From contig JAIBCK010000034.1 in NCBI GenBank assembly GCA_019694215.1, forward strand, positions 1 through 34,116: a DNA stretch of 34,116 nucleotides. The letters run 5' to 3'. Source of the DNA: Thermoflexales bacterium (GTDB taxonomy: Bacteria > Chloroflexota > Anaerolineae > J036 > Brachytrichaceae). Positions 30,833 to 34,116 of the stretch are shown here, piece after piece (within the stretch, counting starts at the first letter, position 1; each line of letters begins with the position of its first letter). A model generated the notes under the pieces. It saw only the letters and a list, made by a program, of their open reading frames with translations. It searched no databases and was not told the origin of the DNA. Both the position numbers and the translations under genes were made by a program.

Positions 30833-32182
30833 ATGACAAAGCCCCGCAAGCACATCCACCTGAAGACCGAACTCCCCGGACCCAACAGCCGCGCGCTCGT
30901 CGCGCGCCGCGAGGCGGCGATGCCGCTCGGGTTTGCCAAATCCACGCCGCTCGGCGTGCGGCGGGCGCATGGCGCGCTGGTCGAGGACGTCGACGGCAAC
31001 ACCCTGATCGACTTCACCGGCGGCATTGGTGTTTTGAACGTTGGGCATACCCCGACCGAGGTCGTCGAGGCCATCCGCGCGCAGGCCGGCGACCTGATTC
31101 ACATCAGCGGCCTGGTGGCCACGACCGAGGCGCATGTGCGCCTGGCTGAGAAACTGTGCGAGATCGCGCCGATCCCGGGGCCGAAGAAGGCCATGATCAA
31201 CAACAGCGGTGCCGAGGCCGTCGAGGCCGCCATCGCGACGGCGCGCGCGGCGACGGGTCGGCAGGCCATCATCGCCTTCGAGGGCGCCTATCACGGCCGC
31301 ACCCTGCTCGGGCAGTCGCTGACGAGCAAATACGCGCTGTTCAAGAAGAACTTCGGCCCCTTTGCGCCGGAGATCTATCGCGTCCCCTACCCGTATCTCT
31401 ACCGCATGGTCGCGGCCGACGGCATGTCCGATGCGCAGAAAGTCGAGCTGGTGTGGGAGTCGTTTGAGCGCGCGCTGATCGCGCATGTCGCGCCCGAGGC
31501 CGTCGCGGCAGTCATCGTCGAGCCGGTGCAGGGCGAGGGCGGCTTCATCCCCATGCCGGTCGAGTTCATGCGGCGCCTGCGCGCGGCATGCGACCGCTAC
31601 GGCATCGTCCTCATCGCCGACGAAGTGCAGAGCGGGTTCGCGCGGACCGGCCGCATGTTTGCGATGGAGCACTTCGGCGTCTCGCCGGACATCATCACGC
31701 TGGCCAAGAGCATGGGCGGTGGGATGCCCATCGCGGCCACGGTTGGGCGCGCCGAGCTGATGGATAAGCCGCATCCGGGCGGTCTGGGTGGAACGTATTC
31801 GGGCAATCCGGTTGCCTGCGCGGCAGCGCTTGCGGCAATCGACCTGTTGGAGAAGGATGACCTGCCCGCGCGGGCGCGTCATGTGGGCGGGATCGCCTGC
31901 GACCGTCTGCGCGACATGCAGGGCCGCATCCCCATCCTCGGGGATGTGCGCGGGCTGGGGGCGATGCTGGCCATCGAGCTGGTCGAGGACAAGGCCAGCA
32001 AGAAGCCGCTGGCCGTCGAGCGCACGCTCTCGGTCGTCAACTACGCCGCGCGCAATGGCGTGCTGATGATCCGTTGCGGGTTGTACTCGAACGGTGTGCG
32101 TTTCCTCTTCCCGCTGGTGATCTCAGACAGTGAGCTGCAGGAGGGCCTGGACGTCGTCGAGGAGGGGCTGCTCCAGGCGTAG
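30833..32182 (+). CDS. gabT: Class III aminotransferase, GabT-like
   Basis: 449 aa. NNSGAEAVEAAI (123-134), EGAYHGRTL, Asp263 in ADEVQSGFARTG and Schiff-base Lys292 in LAKSMGGGMP are class III signatures; GGTYSGNPVACAAALA is the phosphate-site region. The length and EPVQGEGGF fit 4-aminobutyrate transaminases, which turn GABA plus 2-oxoglutarate into succinic semialdehyde plus glutamate. Other omega-amino donors are possible. It lacks the Cys-rich insertion of the paralogue at 25881-27194. The PuuD-like hydrolase in this window could supply GABA. Confidence 0.9.
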   Translation: MTKPRKHIHLKTELPGPNSRALVARREAAMPLGFAKSTPLGVRRAHGALVEDVDGNTLIDFTGGIGVLNVGHTPTEVVEAIRAQAGDLIHISGLVATTEAHVRLAEKLCEIAPIPGPKKAMINNSGAEAVEAAIATARAATGRQAIIAFEGAYHGRTLLGQSLTSKYALFKKNFGPFAPEIYRVPYPYLYRMVAADGMSDAQKVELVWESFERALIAHVAPEAVAAVIVEPVQGEGGFIPMPVEFMRRLRAACDRYGIVLIADEVQSGFARTGRMFAMEHFGVSPDIITLAKSMGGGMPIAATVGRAELMDKPHPGGLGGTYSGNPVACAAALAAIDLLEKDDLPARARHVGGIACDRLRDMQGRIPILGDVRGLGAMLAIELVEDKASKKPLAVERTLSVVNYAARNGVLMIRCGLYSNGVRFLFPLVISDSELQEGLDVVEEGLLQA

Positions 32183-32197
32183 CGCACGCGGCCGCGC

Positions 32198-32203
32198 TAT
32201 AAT
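32198..32203 (+). promoter_or_regulatory. -10 element of the tRNA-Ser gene
   Basis: Perfect TATAAT, 12 nt before the first tRNA base (32216), 16 nt after the gabT-like stop. Confidence 0.6.
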
Positions 32204-32215
32204 CGCGGACCGCTT

Positions 32216-32304
32216 GGAGAGATGCCAGAGTGGTTGAATGGGACGGTCTCGAAAACCGTTGTAGGTCATTTGGCCTACCGTGAGTTCGAATCTCACTCTC
32301 TCCG
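32216..32304 (+). tRNA. tRNA-Ser (anticodon CGA)
   Basis: Acceptor GGAGAGA (32216-32222) pairs with TCTCTCC (32297-32303), discriminator G. The anticodon loop CTCGAAA gives CGA, reading the serine codon UCG. A long variable arm (GTAGGTCATTTGGCCTAC) and the T arm GTGAG-TTCGAAT-CTCAC are present. The class II shape confirms Ser. CCA is not encoded. Confidence 0.96.
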
Positions 32305-32308
32305 CTTT

Positions 32309-32370
32309 CCGGGCCGGGCCGCACCGTTGCGCATTTCGATGCGGGGTGTGGGTCCGGCCCGGTTTTGTTT
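32309..32370 (+). terminator. Branched intrinsic terminator after tRNA-Ser
   Basis: CCGGGCCGG (32309-32317) pairs with CCGGCCCGG (32354-32362); inside it, CCGCACC pairs with GGTGTGG and CGCAT-TTCG-ATGCG caps the structure. A TTTTGTTT tract follows. The next gene starts only 4 nt later. Confidence 0.82.
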
Positions 32371-32373
32371 GCC

Positions 32374-32919
32374 ATGGCCGTGCGCTGCTGTGAATGTCCC
32401 CATGAAGCCATCGAGCGCTGCGAGGTCAGCGGAGTGCCGCTTTGCGCGAGGCACCTGTGGTACGCCGCCGACGGTCGCCGGGTCAGCCAGCAGGTCGCCC
32501 AGCGCCTCGCCGCAGACGGCGTGAGCGTCACCGGGCCGGGACCGTATCTCCAGGCGCTCGGCACAACGGCCCAACCCCCGGGGCTGGCCTCGTCGGCGGG
32601 TAGCGCGCCCGTTTCGGGGAACAAGGGCTATGACACCCTGGCCACCGTCACGCTGATCATGGGCATCTTCACGCTGGCGACGTGCTTCGGCCTGGGAATG
32701 TTTTTCATCGTCGCGCCCGTCCCCATCATTACGGTGGTGCTTGGCGCGCTCACCGTCGGCAACGCGCGCAAGGCGACCGATCCGGCCCGGGCGCGCAACT
32801 ACGGATGGCTGGCGATCATCAGCAGCCTGGGAATCGCCGTTGTTGCGCCGGTTGCCGTGCTGGTAACGATTGCGACCGGCCTTGGCTCGTCGCTGGGACC
32901 GCTCTTTGGGACCCCCTAG
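32374..32919 (+). CDS. Small membrane protein with N-terminal zinc-finger-like motif
   Basis: 181 aa from ATG at 32374. The N-terminus has CCECPHEAIERCEVSGVPLCARHLW, a C/H-rich treble-clef or B-box-like pattern. A Pro/Ser-rich linker follows, then two helical membrane segments (about 90-125 and 145-170) in the DUF4190 style (TLIMGIFTLATCFGLGMFFIVAPVPIITVVLGALTVG). Function unknown. Its ATG lies just past the tRNA terminator, and no separate promoter is clear. Confidence 0.72.
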   Translation: MAVRCCECPHEAIERCEVSGVPLCARHLWYAADGRRVSQQVAQRLAADGVSVTGPGPYLQALGTTAQPPGLASSAGSAPVSGNKGYDTLATVTLIMGIFTLATCFGLGMFFIVAPVPIITVVLGALTVGNARKATDPARARNYGWLAIISSLGIAVVAPVAVLVTIATGLGSSLGPLFGTP

Positions 32920-32924
32920 CCGCC

Positions 32925-32930
32925 TATAAT
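32925..32930 (+). promoter_or_regulatory. -10 element upstream of the nucleotide-sugar reductase gene
   Basis: Perfect TATAAT 6 nt before an ATG (32937). That ATG opens a 12-codon reading frame (MRCRQAGSRCGC, stop 32973-32975) that overlaps the reductase ATG at 32963 out of frame. A leader of about 26 nt is predicted for the reductase. Confidence 0.45.
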
Positions 32931-32962
32931 CGCTGCATGCGTTGCAGGCAGGCAGGTTCAAG

Positions 32963-33922
32963 ATGCGGGTGTTGATCACCGGGATGAACGGGTTCGGTGG
33001 CGGCCATCTGGCCGACCTGCTGCTCGCAGAAACGCCCTGGACGCTGATCGGCGCCTCGCGCAACGCGACCGGGGACCGCGGCAGCGGGCGGGTGTCGTGG
33101 TGGAACATCGACCTGCGCGACCGCGACGGAGCGCGCCGCCTGCTGATGGTGGAGCGGCCCAACCTGATCGCCCACCTTGCGGCCCAACCGTATGTGCCCG
33201 CGGCCTGGGAGAACCCCTGGGAGACCTTCGAGCACAACGTCCGACCGCTGCAGAACCTGTTCGATGGCCTGCTGGCAACCGGGCTCACACCGCGCATTCT
33301 GGTGGTCTCGACCAACGAGGTATATGGCCCACCGCGCGGCGATGCCGACCTGCCCTTCCGCGAAGATCGCCTTCCGCGGCCGACGAACCCGTATGGCGTG
33401 AGCAAGGTCGCTCAGGAGGCGCTGGCGCTGCAATATCGGCGCAGCCACGGCCTGGATGTGGTGGTCGCGCGGCCATTCAATCACATCGGCCCGCGCCAGC
33501 TCATGAACTCGGTGGCCAACCAGTTTGCGCAACAGGTGGCCGAGATCGAGGCCGGCCGACGCGAACCCGTCATCAAGGTCGGCAACATGACCGCCGCCCG
33601 CGACTTCACGGATGTCCGTGACGTGGCGCGGGCGTACTACGCACTGATGCAGCTCGGGGAGGCTGGCGAGGTCTACAACATTTGCAGCGGCCAACCGCGC
33701 AACGTGCAGTCGCTGCTGGACGCCCTGCTCGCGCTGGCGCGGATCAAGATCACGGTCGAGGTCGACCCGGAGAAGCTGCGCCCCGCCGACACGCCGGTGA
33801 GCTACGGCTCAAACGAGAAACTGCGCGCGACCACGGGTTGGGCGCCGACCATCCCCTTCGAGCAGACCGTCGCCGACCTGCTGGCCGACTGGCGCGCGCG
33901 CGTCGCGGCAGCGGCGCCATAG
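32963..33922 (+). CDS. NAD(P)-dependent SDR epimerase/reductase, GDP-6-deoxymannose reductase-like
   Basis: 319 aa from ATG at 32963. Rossmann motif GMNGFGG (residues 7-13), VVSTNEVYG, and catalytic Tyr144-x3-Lys148 (YGVSK) mark an extended SDR. ARPFNHIGPRQL is the signature of GDP-4-keto-6-deoxymannose reductases, which make GDP-rhamnose. VEVDPEKLRPADTPVSYGSNEKLRATTGW is also typical of the GMD/RMD group. The dehydratase partner is not in the window. It fits the surface-glycan genes at 12228-15299, though they are distant. Confidence 0.88.
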   Translation: MRVLITGMNGFGGGHLADLLLAETPWTLIGASRNATGDRGSGRVSWWNIDLRDRDGARRLLMVERPNLIAHLAAQPYVPAAWENPWETFEHNVRPLQNLFDGLLATGLTPRILVVSTNEVYGPPRGDADLPFREDRLPRPTNPYGVSKVAQEALALQYRRSHGLDVVVARPFNHIGPRQLMNSVANQFAQQVAEIEAGRREPVIKVGNMTAARDFTDVRDVARAYYALMQLGEAGEVYNICSGQPRNVQSLLDALLALARIKITVEVDPEKLRPADTPVSYGSNEKLRATTGWAPTIPFEQTVADLLADWRARVAAAAP

Positions 33923-33943
33923 TGCGTGCGTTGGGCGCTGCTC

Positions 33944-33992
33944 GTCATGCGTCATGCGTCTCTCGTCATGCGTCATGCGTCATGCGTCATGC
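33944..33992. repeat. Seven tandem 7-bp units (GTCATGC)
   Basis: GTCATGC occurs in exact register seven times over 49 bp, with the third copy degenerate (GTCTCTC, 33958-33964). It lies 22 bp after the reductase stop. The unit length of 7 could allow frame-neutral or frame-shifting slippage, but no gene is in it. Confidence 0.85.
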
Positions 33993-34116
33993 GTTAGGGG
34001 TGTCTGCGTGGCGGTGACTTGCGATTTGGAACAGAAGCACGAAGTGACGAAGATCAACGAAGGAGAGCGGAAGCGGAAGCGGACGGCAGACCGCGGACGG
34101 CAGACGGCCGTCGGCT
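33993..34116. other. Non-coding end of window with short direct repeats
   Basis: No gene seen. The stretch ends in near-tandem GCGGACGGCAGAC units (about 34078-34105) and a GAAGCG repeat (about 34069-34080). The sequence continues outside the window. Confidence 0.6.

Overview
The window is GC-rich, densely packed bacterial chromosome with no phage, insertion sequence, CRISPR array or integrase visible. Several traits point to Chloroflexota (probably Anaerolineae-like): secreted proteins with Thr/Pro/Ala-rich linkers, a secreted protease ending in an LPLxLR-type tail, a YugP-type zinc protease, a DUF4332 protein, a GGGGT/PKTIDND-type phosphofructokinase, and a split transcobalamin-like B12 locus beside an ECF transporter. 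This assignment is an inference from protein style, not from a marker phylogeny.

Layout. 1-1185: 5'-truncated metallophosphoesterase lipoprotein. 1264-5036 (minus): phosphofructokinase, ClbS/DfsB-like protein, EamA transporter, small membrane protein and a class-I glutamine amidotransferase (PuuD-like). 5074-6709 (plus): histidine phosphatase, DUF4332 protein and MoaB. 6731-10651 (plus): a cobalamin riboswitch with a Shine-Dalgarno-equipped six-codon mini-ORF and an intrinsic terminator, then four tightly coupled genes: secreted alpha-toroid protein, membrane-anchored DUF4430-like protein, ECF S component and ECF T component. 10648-15299: a surface LysM protein, a GT39-like membrane glycosyltransferase and a divergent GT4 glycosyltransferase. 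15395-18443: YugP protease, two small envelope proteins, a membrane protein and a DtxR/MntR-type regulator with a perfect palindrome in its leader. 18509-21717: rpsT, then a convergent pair made of an emfourin-like lipoprotein and a secreted M4 metalloprotease. 21941-27765 (minus): a seven-gene operon-like run headed by cob(I)alamin adenosyltransferase. 27782-32182 (plus): Cys-motif small protein, HD hydrolase, M14 carboxypeptidase and a GabT-like aminotransferase. 32216-33922: tRNA-Ser(CGA), a small membrane protein and a nucleotide-sugar reductase. The end is non-coding and carries short tandem repeats.

The most interesting system is the B12 locus. Its first two products match, as separate proteins, the two domains of animal intrinsic factor/transcobalamin (an alpha6-alpha6 toroid and a DUF4430-like beta domain). 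They are encoded directly upstream of an ECF S/T pair and behind a cobalamin riboswitch. No ATPase gene lies in the window, so a shared EcfA elsewhere is implied. The PduO-type adenosyltransferase at 27199-27765 could convert the imported corrinoid to adenosylcobalamin.

Two further themes stand out. Many genes have a TATAAT-like hexamer only 6-10 nt upstream of the start codon and no Shine-Dalgarno, which suggests frequent leaderless transcription. The M4 protease is paired tail to tail with a lipoprotein resembling the emfourin protease inhibitors.
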